NCBI GenBank assembly: GCA_021296535.1
Contig: JAGWAG010000012.1
Location: 1-50,604 of the forward strand
DNA: 50,604 nt
Direction of reading: 5' to 3'
From: Acidobacteriota bacterium
GTDB taxonomy: Bacteria > Acidobacteriota > Thermoanaerobaculia > Multivoradales > Multivoraceae
The notes beneath the pieces were generated by a model. That model did no database searches. It was not told the DNA's origin and saw only the letters and a list, made by a program, of their open reading frames with translations. The position numbers and the translations under genes were made by a program. Positions 32,595 to 41,441 of this stretch are shown here, piece by piece (position 1 is the stretch's first letter; the number at the start of each line of letters is the position of its first letter).

Positions 32595-35500
32595 ATGAAG
32601 GTCGTTTCCTTCGCCACCCGGCGACCGGTCACCGTGTTCATCTTCGCCCTCGCGGCGGTGGTGTTCGGCGGCGTCGCCTTCCGCGATCTCGCGGTCGACC
32701 TGCTGCCGGACATCACCTATCCGTCGCTGACCGTTCAGACGGAGTACGAAGGCGCGGCGCCGGTCGAGATGGAGAACCTGATCACGCGGCCGGTCGAGGA
32801 CGCGGTCGGCGTGGTGAACGGCGTCAACCGGGTTGTCTCCAGTTCGCGGGCCGACATCAGCGAGGTCACCCTGGAGTTCTCCTGGGGAACGAACATGGAC
32901 TTCGCGTCGCTCGACGTGCGCGAACGGCTGGATCAGGTGCGGTTGCCGATCGAGGCCGAACGGCCGGTGCTGCTGCGCTACGACCCCTCTCTCGATCCGA
33001 TCCTGCGGATGGGCCTGGCCGCCGGCGGGAGCGACCTGATCGCGCTGCGCCTGCTGGCCGAGGAGGACCTGAAACGGAAGCTCGAGCGCCTGGAAGGGGT
33101 GGCCGCGGTCGTCGTCAGCGGCGGCCTGGAGGAGGAAATCCAGGTCGAGATCGACGAACGTCGCCTGACGAGTCTCGGGTTGACGATGAACCAAGTGATG
33201 AACCGCCTGGCGCAGGAAAACGTGAACCTGACCGGCGGCCGGCTGCGCGACGGTCAGACGGACTACCTGGTGCGAACGATCAACGAGCTGCTGCGTCCGG
33301 AGGAGATGCGGGAAATCGTGATCGATCGATCCCAGGGCGCGATCGTGCGCCTGGAGGACATCGCCCGCGTCTACCAGGGCGCCAGGGAACGGGAGGTGAT
33401 CACCCGCATCGACGGCCGGGAGGCCGTGGAGATCGCGGTCTACAAGGAGGGCGGCACGAACACAGTGACCGTCGCATCCGCCGTCCTCGATCGGGTGGAG
33501 GAGCTCGAGGAGAATCTCAGGCAGATCGATCCGCAGCTCGAGCTCACGGTGCTCACCGACCAGTCGCGCTACATCCGCGACTCCGTGTCTGCCGTGATCG
33601 AAACAGCCCTGATCGGCGGCTCGCTCGCGATCGTCGTCCTGTTCCTGTTCCTTCGCAGTGCGCCCAAGACGCTGATCATCGGGATCTCGATCCCGGTCTC
33701 CGTCGTGGCGACCTTCTTCCTGATGTACGTCGCCGGCGTGTCGCTGAACATCATGTCGCTGGGCGGGATCACGCTCGGCATCGGCCTGCTGCTGGACAAC
33801 TCGATCGTCGTCCTGGAGGCGATCCAGCGGCGCCGTGACCAGGGCGTGGGCGTCGTCGAGGCCGCCCGTGGCGGTGCCTCCGAGGTAGGCCGTGCAGTGA
33901 TCGCGAGCACGATCACTACCGTCTGCGTGTTCGTGCCGATCGTGTTCGTCGAGGGCGTCGCCGGCCAGATGTTCGGCGATCAGGCACTGACCGTGACCTT
34001 CTCCCTGCTCGTCTCGCTGGGGGTCGCGCTGACCGTGATTCCGATGCTCGCCTCCCGGAAGTTCTTCGCCGGCGGCGAGAAGATCGAGACCGTCGATCTG
34101 GCCGGACGATCCAATCCGATCACCCGCGGCCTGGCGGCTTTCTTCAACGCGATAGGGGTTGGAGTCGCGCTGACGGTCAAGACGGTGGTCGGTGGCGTCG
34201 CCATGGTCATGTCATGGCTCCTGCGGCCCGTGCTTGCCGGTTTCGACGCCTTGCTGCGGGGAATCACCGCGGTCTACGCCCGGATCCTCCGCGGCGCGCT
34301 GCGCCATCCCGCTCTGGTCGTCCTGGTGGCCATCGTGCTCCTGGCCGGCAGCGTGCAACTCGTCGGCTCGCTGGGCAGCGAACTCGTGCCGGAGCTGATC
34401 CAGGGCGAGTTCTACGTCGACGCCGAACTGGCGCCGGGCAGCCGGCTCGCAGTAACGGACCGGCGGCTGGCGGTCATCGACGAGCGCGTGCGCGCGTTTG
34501 CCGATGAGTTCGGCGTGCAGTCGGTCTACACCGTGGTCGGCACCTCGAACGAACAGGGTGGCGCCGCCGGCGAGAGGCGGGAGAACATCGGTCAGGTCAA
34601 CGTGCGGATGGAACCGCCGATCGACGCCGAGCGCGAGGAGTTCGTGATGAGCTGGATCCGGGACCTGATCGACGGGGAGAATGCGTCCTTCGCCGGTCAG
34701 GCGCCGCCCGTCGCGGGCGCGGCGGCGGTTCCGGTCGGCGCGGGCGCCGTCGACGCCGGTTCGGCGCTCGGAGACGATTCGCTGAAGTACAGGTTCGGCC
34801 GTCCCACGTACTTCAGCTTCAGGAGCCCGGTCGAAGTCCAGATCCGTGGCCACAATCTCGCCCTGCTGGAGGTGTTGGCCGACCAGGTGGCATCGCGAAT
34901 GCGCGAGGTCGAGGGTCTCGTCGACGTCAAGTCGTCCACCGAGGGCGGCAACCCGGAGTTGCAGATCGTCTTCGACCGGGAGCGGCTGTCGGCATTGAAC
35001 TACACCGTCGCCCAGCTCGGCGCCGTCATCCGGTCCAAGGTGCAGGGCGATATCGCGACCGACATCGTCCGCGAGGACCGCAACATCGAAGTGCGGATGC
35101 GGACCGACGAGGGCTACCGTGACTCCGTTCGCGACCTGCGCAACCTGAACATCCGCCAGAGCGGCGCCACGCCGCTGCCCCTGTCGGCGGTGGCGGATGT
35201 GATCGAGACGGAGGGGCCGGCCGAGATCCGCCGCAGCGACGGCGGCCGGGTCGCGCTGATCGAGGCGAACATCGTCGGCCGTGACCTGGGCAGCGTCTCG
35301 GACGACATTCAGTCGATTCTCGATTCGACCCGGTTCCCGGTCGGCTTCGACTACTCGGTCGGCGGCCAGCGCCAGGAGATGGAGCGCTCATTCGACAGCA
35401 TGCGGCTCGCGATCCTGCTGGCGGTGTTCATGGTCTACCTCGTCATGGCGTCCCAGTTCGAGTCCCTGCTGCACCCCTTCGTCATCCTGTTCGCGGTGCC

Positions 35501-35909
35501 CTTCTCGGTCATCGGGGCGATCGGCATCCTCTACCTGACGCGTACCCCGGTGAGTATCGTCGTTTTGATCGGCGGCATCCTGCTGGCCGGAATCGTCGTC
35601 AACAACGCGATCATCCTGATCGACTACACGAACCGCCTGCGCCGCGCCGGCAAGGCGAAGATCGATGCCATCCGTGAGGCCTGCCTGGTGCGGCTGCGGC
35701 CGATCCTGATGACGACCTCGACCACCGTGCTGGGGCTGCTGCCGATGGCCCTGGGGTTGGGCGAGGGAGCGGAACTCAGAACGCCGATGGCGCTGACCGT
35801 GGTCGGCGGGCTGTTGACGTCGACGCTCCTGACCCTGATCGTGATTCCGGCGCTCTATCTGCTGCTGGACCTCCACAAGCATGAGGCCGTCGCCGAGGCT
35901 GCGGGTTAG
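32595..35909 (+). CDS. RND efflux permease (second of two)
   Basis: This 1104-residue RND pump opens MKVVSFATRRPVTVFIFAL and has the usual AVDLLPDITYPSLTVQTEYEGAAPVEMENLIT loop start. Helix 4 reads GIGLLLDNSIVVLEAIQRRRD (Asp 401, Asn 402) and the late helices include LAGIVVNNAIILIDYTNRLRRAG. Between helices 6 and 7 lies an extra hydrophobic stretch (about 512-550, FFNAIGVGVALTVKTVVGG...) that is longer than usual. It differs clearly from the first pump, so this is not a recent duplication. The two pumps may assemble as a heteromer, like MdtBC, or work separately with the shared adaptor. It starts 34 bases after the adaptor, with a weak AGGTAA site. Confidence 0.92.
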   Translation: MKVVSFATRRPVTVFIFALAAVVFGGVAFRDLAVDLLPDITYPSLTVQTEYEGAAPVEMENLITRPVEDAVGVVNGVNRVVSSSRADISEVTLEFSWGTNMDFASLDVRERLDQVRLPIEAERPVLLRYDPSLDPILRMGLAAGGSDLIALRLLAEEDLKRKLERLEGVAAVVVSGGLEEEIQVEIDERRLTSLGLTMNQVMNRLAQENVNLTGGRLRDGQTDYLVRTINELLRPEEMREIVIDRSQGAIVRLEDIARVYQGAREREVITRIDGREAVEIAVYKEGGTNTVTVASAVLDRVEELEENLRQIDPQLELTVLTDQSRYIRDSVSAVIETALIGGSLAIVVLFLFLRSAPKTLIIGISIPVSVVATFFLMYVAGVSLNIMSLGGITLGIGLLLDNSIVVLEAIQRRRDQGVGVVEAARGGASEVGRAVIASTITTVCVFVPIVFVEGVAGQMFGDQALTVTFSLLVSLGVALTVIPMLASRKFFAGGEKIETVDLAGRSNPITRGLAAFFNAIGVGVALTVKTVVGGVAMVMSWLLRPVLAGFDALLRGITAVYARILRGALRHPALVVLVAIVLLAGSVQLVGSLGSELVPELIQGEFYVDAELAPGSRLAVTDRRLAVIDERVRAFADEFGVQSVYTVVGTSNEQGGAAGERRENIGQVNVRMEPPIDAEREEFVMSWIRDLIDGENASFAGQAPPVAGAAAVPVGAGAVDAGSALGDDSLKYRFGRPTYFSFRSPVEVQIRGHNLALLEVLADQVASRMREVEGLVDVKSSTEGGNPELQIVFDRERLSALNYTVAQLGAVIRSKVQGDIATDIVREDRNIEVRMRTDEGYRDSVRDLRNLNIRQSGATPLPLSAVADVIETEGPAEIRRSDGGRVALIEANIVGRDLGSVSDDIQSILDSTRFPVGFDYSVGGQRQEMERSFDSMRLAILLAVFMVYLVMASQFESLLHPFVILFAVPFSVIGAIGILYLTRTPVSIVVLIGGILLAGIVVNNAIILIDYTNRLRRAGKAKIDAIREACLVRLRPILMTTSTTVLGLLPMALGLGEGAELRTPMALTVVGGLLTSTLLTLIVIPALYLLLDLHKHEAVAEAAG

Positions 35910-35919
35910 GCCGGACGCA

Positions 35920-38235
35920 CTACGGGAAGGCCTCTTCGAGTTCCGGGGCCGTCCAGGGATCGACCCGGTCGCTCGTCCGCTGGCGAACGTTGGTCACGAG
36001 TTCGGGTGAGACCGGATCGGCCGCGTTGCCCCAGCTTCGGCGGATGTAGGTCAGCAGGGCGGCGACCGCGGTGTCGGGCAGGCGAGGATCGGGGGCGAAG
36101 CCGGGCATCAGGTCGTCCCAGGTTTCGCCGTGCACCTCGATCGGCCCCTCGATTCCCTGGAGGACGAGGGCAATGAGGCGCTCGGGGGAGCCGAGGACCC
36201 AGGGCGAGTCGACCAGGCTCGGGCCGAGACCTTCCTGCCCCTGACCGTCGTTGTTGTGGCAGGAGCGGCAGGCGCGGTAGTGACGACGGCCGCTGTTGAA
36301 CTGGGCTGCCTCGGCGGCGGTCAGGGCGGGTGCTTCGGCTCGTGCCTCCGGTGGACCGGCGGCGTCGGCAGCGTTCAGGTTCGCGGCGAGTGCGACCTGG
36401 CGGTGGAAGGGATCGTCGGGGCTGGCGGCGACCCGTTCAGTCAGAGTGCTTCTTGCCCAGGGTGTTTGACGGGCCACCGCGCCCAGACTCAGCAGGGCCT
36501 GGGCGCGGACCTGTGGAGACGAGGAGTCGAGCAGTTCGCCGAGCACGGCAGGTCCGTCGCGGCTGCCACCGGCGAGGTAGGTTTCGCCGACTCGCAGGCC
36601 GTGGGCGAGGAGCCAGGGATCCCCGGCCCCAAGCGCGTCATGCACCAATTCGTCGTCCAGCTCCCCGCGGCCGTGGAGCGTCCACAGGGCGTGTATTCGT
36701 GCGAGCGGACCGGCGCCTGAACGGGCCAGTTCCCGCAGTGCATCCCGGCCGGCGTCGTCGAGTTCGTTCTCGACCAGCAGGCGCTGGGCCGTGTCGCGGT
36801 GCCAGCCATTCGGGTGGGACAGGGCGGCGATCCGGTCGGCTGCGGTCCCGAGGCTCGGGGTGGCGCGACGAACCGGGGCCGCCTCCTCGGCATCGCCCTC
36901 CCAGACCACACGATAGATACGGCCCATGCCGATCGGCCGGTCCAGCCCGTGCTCGAGGATGTACTGGCGCAGGTAGGTCGTGACGTACCTCACGTGCTGC
37001 AGGATGCCGCGGTACATGTCGATCACGTACAGCGCCCCGTCCGGCCCGATCGTCGCGTCGACGGGCCGGAAGCGCTCGTCGGTCGAGGCCAGGAACTCGC
37101 GCTCGACCCACTCGGGATCGCCGTAGCGACGGTGCTCGGCGACCAGGGTCGGGATCCCGTTCTCCACCGCACCGGGGGCGAGATCGAAGTGCGCCACCGC
37201 GTTGCCAGCCGGCTCCGGCACGAACACGTCACCCCGGAAGGTGGCGGGGAACTGGTCGCCGCGATAGACCGTCAGCCCGCTGACCGAAGTGGTCACGGCG
37301 AGCCTGCCGTCGTCGCGCAGCATGCCCTTCACGTAGCCGCGGTTGATGCCGGGATTGACCCGGATCGAGTAGACGGACTCGTCGTGGACAAGGCGTTCGC
37401 TGGCGCCGATGCCGCCGCCCCGCGGCTGGTGCTCCGGGTTGGCCAGGGCGTAGTCGGCCGGGATGAGATCGGCGAAGAGGTAGCGTGAGTTCGTGTTGTA
37501 GTAGAGGCGGCCGACGTCGTCCTGAGCGATGCCCCACTGACCGCGAAACAGGGTCGAATCGACCTCAACCGAGAGGCCACCGGCATCGCGCCGCAACCGG
37601 AAGCGGCGATCGGACTTCGCGTTGTAGATCCAGTTGTCGAGCGCCCAGAGCAGCCCGTTCTCCGTGTGCTCGAGCAGGTCGGGGTCGGGATCGCCGTAGT
37701 CGAGCAGCCGCTCGCGGCTCGCGCAGTGGGGCAGAGCTCCATCGTCCGCCTCGCTCCGGCACAGCCACAGGTTCGGCGGTTCGCCGATCAGGATCCCGCC
37801 GGAGACGGCGGCGATGGCCCGCGGACTGACCAGTCCGTCCAGGTAGACCCCGTGGCGATCCATCATGCCGTCGTGGTCCGTGTCCTCGAGCACGACGATC
37901 CGGCCTATCGGCTCCTGCTCACCCTCGCCGTCGACTGTCGGCATGAAGCCGCGCATCTCGACCACGTAGAGGAGGCCGCGCTCGTCCCAGGCGATCGCCA
38001 CGGGATCCTCGACCAGGGGTTCCGCGGCCACGAGTTCGAGGCGGAAACCCGGGGCCACGCGGAAGCTCGCCATCGCCTCCGCCGGAGACAGGGGAGGGGC
38101 ACCGGGCACCTCGAACTGGCGCCACACCTGGTCCATGACATGGCCTTCGCGGTCGCCGCGTTGGGCGGCGACGGGGACCGAGGCCGAAGCCACGCCAATC
38201 AGGGCCGCCGCGGCCATCAGTGATCTCCCGCCCAT
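35920..38235 (-). CDS. Sorbosone/PQQ-dehydrogenase-like propeller fused to HEAT-like repeats and cytochrome c
   Basis: This 771-residue secreted protein has a signal peptide (MGGRSLMAAAALIGVASASV, cut at VAAQ/R). A six-bladed propeller of the soluble-dehydrogenase type follows (FRVAPGFRLELVAAEP, DPVAIAWDERGLLYVVEMRG, GPDGALYVIDMYRGILQH). An alpha-helical HEAT-like region spans about 455-625. The C-terminal monohaem cytochrome c has CRSCH (Cys 656, Cys 659, His 660) and a candidate Met ligand in DDLMPGF. This is the domain set of large membrane-bound dehydrogenases with PVC-type haem-binding domains, which oxidise sugars or alcohols and pass electrons to the haem. ATG 38217, with GGGAG 7 bases upstream, is a possible alternative start but would remove the arginine of the signal peptide. 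Confidence 0.88.
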   Translation of the reverse strand: MGGRSLMAAAALIGVASASVPVAAQRGDREGHVMDQVWRQFEVPGAPPLSPAEAMASFRVAPGFRLELVAAEPLVEDPVAIAWDERGLLYVVEMRGFMPTVDGEGEQEPIGRIVVLEDTDHDGMMDRHGVYLDGLVSPRAIAAVSGGILIGEPPNLWLCRSEADDGALPHCASRERLLDYGDPDPDLLEHTENGLLWALDNWIYNAKSDRRFRLRRDAGGLSVEVDSTLFRGQWGIAQDDVGRLYYNTNSRYLFADLIPADYALANPEHQPRGGGIGASERLVHDESVYSIRVNPGINRGYVKGMLRDDGRLAVTTSVSGLTVYRGDQFPATFRGDVFVPEPAGNAVAHFDLAPGAVENGIPTLVAEHRRYGDPEWVEREFLASTDERFRPVDATIGPDGALYVIDMYRGILQHVRYVTTYLRQYILEHGLDRPIGMGRIYRVVWEGDAEEAAPVRRATPSLGTAADRIAALSHPNGWHRDTAQRLLVENELDDAGRDALRELARSGAGPLARIHALWTLHGRGELDDELVHDALGAGDPWLLAHGLRVGETYLAGGSRDGPAVLGELLDSSSPQVRAQALLSLGAVARQTPWARSTLTERVAASPDDPFHRQVALAANLNAADAAGPPEARAEAPALTAAEAAQFNSGRRHYRACRSCHNNDGQGQEGLGPSLVDSPWVLGSPERLIALVLQGIEGPIEVHGETWDDLMPGFAPDPRLPDTAVAALLTYIRRSWGNAADPVSPELVTNVRQRTSDRVDPWTAPELEEAFP

Positions 38236-38245
38236 TGCGGTGGAG

Positions 38246-38252
38246 TAGCCTA
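38246..38252. promoter_or_regulatory. Symmetric -10 element TAGCCTA between divergent genes
   Basis: TAGCCT (38246-38251) ends 7 bases before the plus-strand ATG at 38259. On the other strand TAGGCT (38252-38247) points at the dehydrogenase/cytochrome gene, 11 bases before its ATG. The genes are only 23 bases apart, so their promoters must overlap here. Confidence 0.45.
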
Positions 38253-38258
38253 GCCGAG

Positions 38259-39680
38259 ATGCCGGAGACCCTGTCTGCTGCCGAGCGGACCGACCTGCAG
38301 GTCGGGCTTCGCATGGCCCACCCGCCTGATCCGGGTGCCCTTGCCGAGGAGCGGCAACGCCTGGCGGAGCTCGATTCGGCGCCTCGAAGGACCCGCTGGC
38401 GCGCCTTCGCTGGGCTGATCGGACCCGGCTACATGCAGAGCGCGATGACGCTCGGCAGCGGCACCGCGGCCTCCGCTCTCTTCGCGGGAGCAGTGTTCGG
38501 TTACCAGCTCCTGTGGGTGGCGCCGCTGGCGATGCTTCTGGGCCTGGTCATGCTGTCGGCCGTTGCCCACCAGACGCTTTCGACCGGCGTCCGGCCATTC
38601 GACGCGATGCGGCGCTTCGCCGGCGCTCCGCTGGCCTGGAGCTGGGCACTGGGGGCGCTGATCGCCTCGATCGTCTGGCACTTCCCGCAGTACGCGCTGG
38701 CGTCCGCCGTGCTGGTCGATCTCGGCGAGGCCGCCGGCGTCGAGGGCCTGCCGGCGTCCGCGCTCGGCTTCGTCGTTCTGTTCTGGGCGATCCTCATCTC
38801 GTCGCTTTACGGACGCCGGCCGGAACTCATCCGCGTTTACGAGCGCCTGCTGCGGTACATGGTGTGGGGAATCGTCTTCTGTTTCGCCTGGGTCGTGCTC
38901 CGCACGGGAGTATCGGACTGGGGAGCGCTCTTCCGCGGCTTCGTCGGCTTCGCGGTGCCGGGAGAACGCAACGGCGTGCTCGGCGTGACGGTGATCCTGA
39001 GCGGCCTGTCGGCGGCGGTCGGCATCAACATGGTGTTCCTGTACCCGTACTCGCTGCTGGCGCGCGGCTGGTCGCGGGAACACCGTTCGCTGGCGCGATT
39101 CGATCTCTGGACCGGTACGTTCGTGCCCTACGTTCTCGCCGCCAGCCTGATGGTCATCGCGGCGGCGAACACGATCCACCTCGACCCCGCCTACGACGGC
39201 ACGCGGCTGGGTCCGGTGGAAGCGGCGAAGTCCTTGGCCGCGGTCGCCGGCCCGGCGGTAGGCCGCGTGGTCTTCGACCTCGGCGTGCTCGGAATGGCGC
39301 TGTCCACGATCACCCTCCACATGCTGGCCACCGGCTTCGTCGCCTGTGAACTCTTCGGTTGGCGGTTCGGCGGCCGCAAACACCGCCTCGCCATGCTGCT
39401 GCCCGCTCCGGGCGTGCTGGGACCTGTGTTCTGGGGCGATATCGCGGTGTGGCTGGCGGTGCCCACAAACATCATCTGCGGCCTGTTTCTACCCGCTGCG
39501 TACATCGGCTTCGTGATCCTGCAACGCAAGCGGGGCTACCTGGGAGACGACCGGCCGGAAGGGACCCGCGGCTGGTTGTGGTGGGGACTGATGGTCGGTG
39601 TGACCGTCTTCCTGACCGCTTTCATGGCTTGGTACGTCTTCACCCAGGGACCGGGCTACTTCGGACGCCTGACCGGCTGA
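38259..39680 (+). CDS. Nramp-related divalent-metal-type transporter with altered metal-site motifs
   Basis: This 473-residue protein has about 11 membrane helices. The first helix reads IGPGYMQSAMTLGSGTAASALFAG, followed by FGYQLLWVAPLAMLLGLVM; this aligns with the Nramp start G-P-G..[DPGN]..FGYxLLW. Helix 6 reads AVGINMVFLYPYSLLARGW, where Nramp proteins have a (A/C)-x-x-MPH-N motif. The DPGN residues and the histidine after Met are therefore absent, though the Met remains. Relatives with changed motifs transport Mg2+ or other substrates. The ATG at 38259 follows a -10-like hexamer by 7 bases, with no ribosome site. An upstream start at 38220 would lie inside the divergent gene. An importer operon follows on the same strand. 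Confidence 0.75.
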   Translation: MPETLSAAERTDLQVGLRMAHPPDPGALAEERQRLAELDSAPRRTRWRAFAGLIGPGYMQSAMTLGSGTAASALFAGAVFGYQLLWVAPLAMLLGLVMLSAVAHQTLSTGVRPFDAMRRFAGAPLAWSWALGALIASIVWHFPQYALASAVLVDLGEAAGVEGLPASALGFVVLFWAILISSLYGRRPELIRVYERLLRYMVWGIVFCFAWVVLRTGVSDWGALFRGFVGFAVPGERNGVLGVTVILSGLSAAVGINMVFLYPYSLLARGWSREHRSLARFDLWTGTFVPYVLAASLMVIAAANTIHLDPAYDGTRLGPVEAAKSLAAVAGPAVGRVVFDLGVLGMALSTITLHMLATGFVACELFGWRFGGRKHRLAMLLPAPGVLGPVFWGDIAVWLAVPTNIICGLFLPAAYIGFVILQRKRGYLGDDRPEGTRGWLWWGLMVGVTVFLTAFMAWYVFTQGPGYFGRLTG

Positions 39681-39698
39681 AGGCCACGTTCCTGCTCC

Positions 39699-40433
39699 AT
39701 GCTCCAGCTCCGATCGGTCGGTATGCAGTTCGGTGCGGTCGAGGCGCTTCAGTCCGTCGACCTGGATCTTGCGCCCGGCGAAGTCGTCGGGCTGATGGGC
39801 GACAACGGGGCCGGGAAGTCGACGCTGCTCAAGATCGTCGCGGGGAACTTCGCGCCAACGTCGGGCGAGGTTCGCCTGGACAAGCGCGCCGTGGAACTCA
39901 CGCCGCTGTCGGCGCGGGAGCACGGGATCGAGGCCGTTTACCAGGACCTCGCCCTGTGCGACAACCTCTCGGCGGCCGCGAACGTGTTCCTGGGCCGCGA
40001 GTTGAGCCGCAGGCTACTCGGGGTCCTGCCAGTGCTGGATCACGCCGCCATGCGCCGGAGATCGGCGGAGTTGTTTGTTGAACTTGGTTCCGACACACGC
40101 CCGGCTGACCTCGTGCGAAGGATGTCGGGGGGGCAGCGGCAGGCGGTCGCCATCGCCCGCGCGCGTCTCAGTTCGCCTCGACTCATGCTGCTCGACGAAC
40201 CGACCGCGGCGATCAGCGTGCGCCAGATCGCGGAGGTCCTGGAACTGATCCGCGGCCTGCGCGAGCGGGGCGTCTGTGTGCTGCTGATCTCCCACCGGAT
40301 GTCGGACGTGTTCGCGGTCGCGGACCGCGTCGTCGTTCTGCGACGGGGACGAAAGGTGGCCGACAAGGCAACCACGGATTCCTCGCCGGAGGAGGTGACC
40401 GCGCTGATCACGGGTGCGATCGAAGCGGCGTGA
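39699..40433 (+). CDS. Sugar-type ABC importer ATPase (single domain)
   Basis: This 244-residue ATPase has Walker A GDNGAGKST (34-42), the Q-loop EAVYQDLALCDNLSAAANVFLGRE, signature MSGGQRQ, Walker B LMLLDEPTAA and a switch histidine in LLISHRM. The sequence is of the RbsA/FrcA carbohydrate class. Most of those proteins carry two ATPase domains, but this one has a single domain, as in FrcA. The next gene is the permease with a GTGA overlap. It starts 18 bases after the Nramp-related gene, so the four genes may be transcribed together. Confidence 0.92.
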   Translation: MLQLRSVGMQFGAVEALQSVDLDLAPGEVVGLMGDNGAGKSTLLKIVAGNFAPTSGEVRLDKRAVELTPLSAREHGIEAVYQDLALCDNLSAAANVFLGRELSRRLLGVLPVLDHAAMRRRSAELFVELGSDTRPADLVRRMSGGQRQAVAIARARLSSPRLMLLDEPTAAISVRQIAEVLELIRGLRERGVCVLLISHRMSDVFAVADRVVVLRRGRKVADKATTDSSPEEVTALITGAIEAA

Positions 40434-41383
40434 AGAGCCTGCGCCGGACGCCCCAGTCGCTTTGGGTGATGTTGACGGTCGCCGCTCTGGCCGGCGTGAT
40501 GAGTCTCGTCTCGGAGCCGTTCGCGAGCGCCGACAACATCTTCAACGTCAGCCGCAACTTCGCCTTCATCGGTCTGGTCGCGCTCGGCCAGACGGCGGTA
40601 ATCGCCACGGGTGGGATCGATCTCTCCGTCGGCTCCGTGATGGGCCTTTCCGGGATCGTGACGGGACTCGTTCTGGGTTCGGGCCAGCCTCTCGTGCTTG
40701 CCGCGGCGGCTGGACTCGGCTGCGCGTTCCTGTGCGGACTGACCAACGGCGCGCTCGTGGGGTATCTCCGATTGTCGCCCTTCGTGGTGACTCTCGGCAT
40801 GCTGAGCGTCGCGCGCTCCCTGGCCCTGGTGATTTCCAACAACAAGATGATCCACGACTTCGGGCCCGACGAGGGTCTCGTGCTCGCCCTCGGCGGCGGA
40901 CGCTTCCTGGGACTCGCCAATCCGGTCTGGTTGCTCCTCGTCGCCGCGCTCGGCGCCGCGGCGTGGTTCCGGTACAGCCGCCTGGCCCGTCACGTGCTGG
41001 CGGTCGGCGGTAACGAGAACTCGACCCGGCTGGCCGGGGTCCCCGTGGCCCGGGTCAAGCTCACGGTCTATGTTCTGAGCTCTCTCTTGGCCGGCGCTTC
41101 CGCGATCCTGATGATCGGGTGGCTGGGAGCGGTCACGAACGCGCTGGGCCAGGGTTACGAACTGCGCGTCATCGCGTCGGCCGTGATCGGCGGCGCCAAC
41201 CTGATGGGCGGCGAAGGCGGCGCCTTCGGCGCGGTCGCGGGTGCGGCTCTGATCGAGCTGATCCGGAACAGTCTTCTGCTGCTCGGCGTCGACCCCTACT
41301 GGCAGGGAGCCTTCGTCGGGGGCTCGATCATCGTCGCTATGCTCGTCGAGCGAGTCCGGCGCGGAAGCCGAACCGCTGGCTAG
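40430..41383 (+). CDS. Sugar-type ABC importer permease (RbsC-like)
   Basis: This 317-residue membrane protein has about eight to ten helices in the RbsC/FrcC pattern. Landmarks are ATGGIDLSVGSVMGLSGIV, the segment FVVTLGMLSVARSLALVIS, VGGNENSTRLAGVPVARVKLTVYVLS near the coupling-helix region, and VIGGANLMGGEGGAFGAVAGAALIELIRNSLLLLGV toward the end. It forms the channel with the upstream ATPase. The GTG start at 40430 overlaps the ATPase stop. The gene order ATPase, permease, binding protein is one of several found for this class. Confidence 0.92.
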   Translation: MKSLRRTPQSLWVMLTVAALAGVMSLVSEPFASADNIFNVSRNFAFIGLVALGQTAVIATGGIDLSVGSVMGLSGIVTGLVLGSGQPLVLAAAAGLGCAFLCGLTNGALVGYLRLSPFVVTLGMLSVARSLALVISNNKMIHDFGPDEGLVLALGGGRFLGLANPVWLLLVAALGAAAWFRYSRLARHVLAVGGNENSTRLAGVPVARVKLTVYVLSSLLAGASAILMIGWLGAVTNALGQGYELRVIASAVIGGANLMGGEGGAFGAVAGAALIELIRNSLLLLGVDPYWQGAFVGGSIIVAMLVERVRRGSRTAG

Positions 41384-41441
41384 AGCCGGGGGCCGGGGCG
41401 TGGGTGCGCTCGGGAATCCCGAAGCCGGAACGGAGTTGCAT

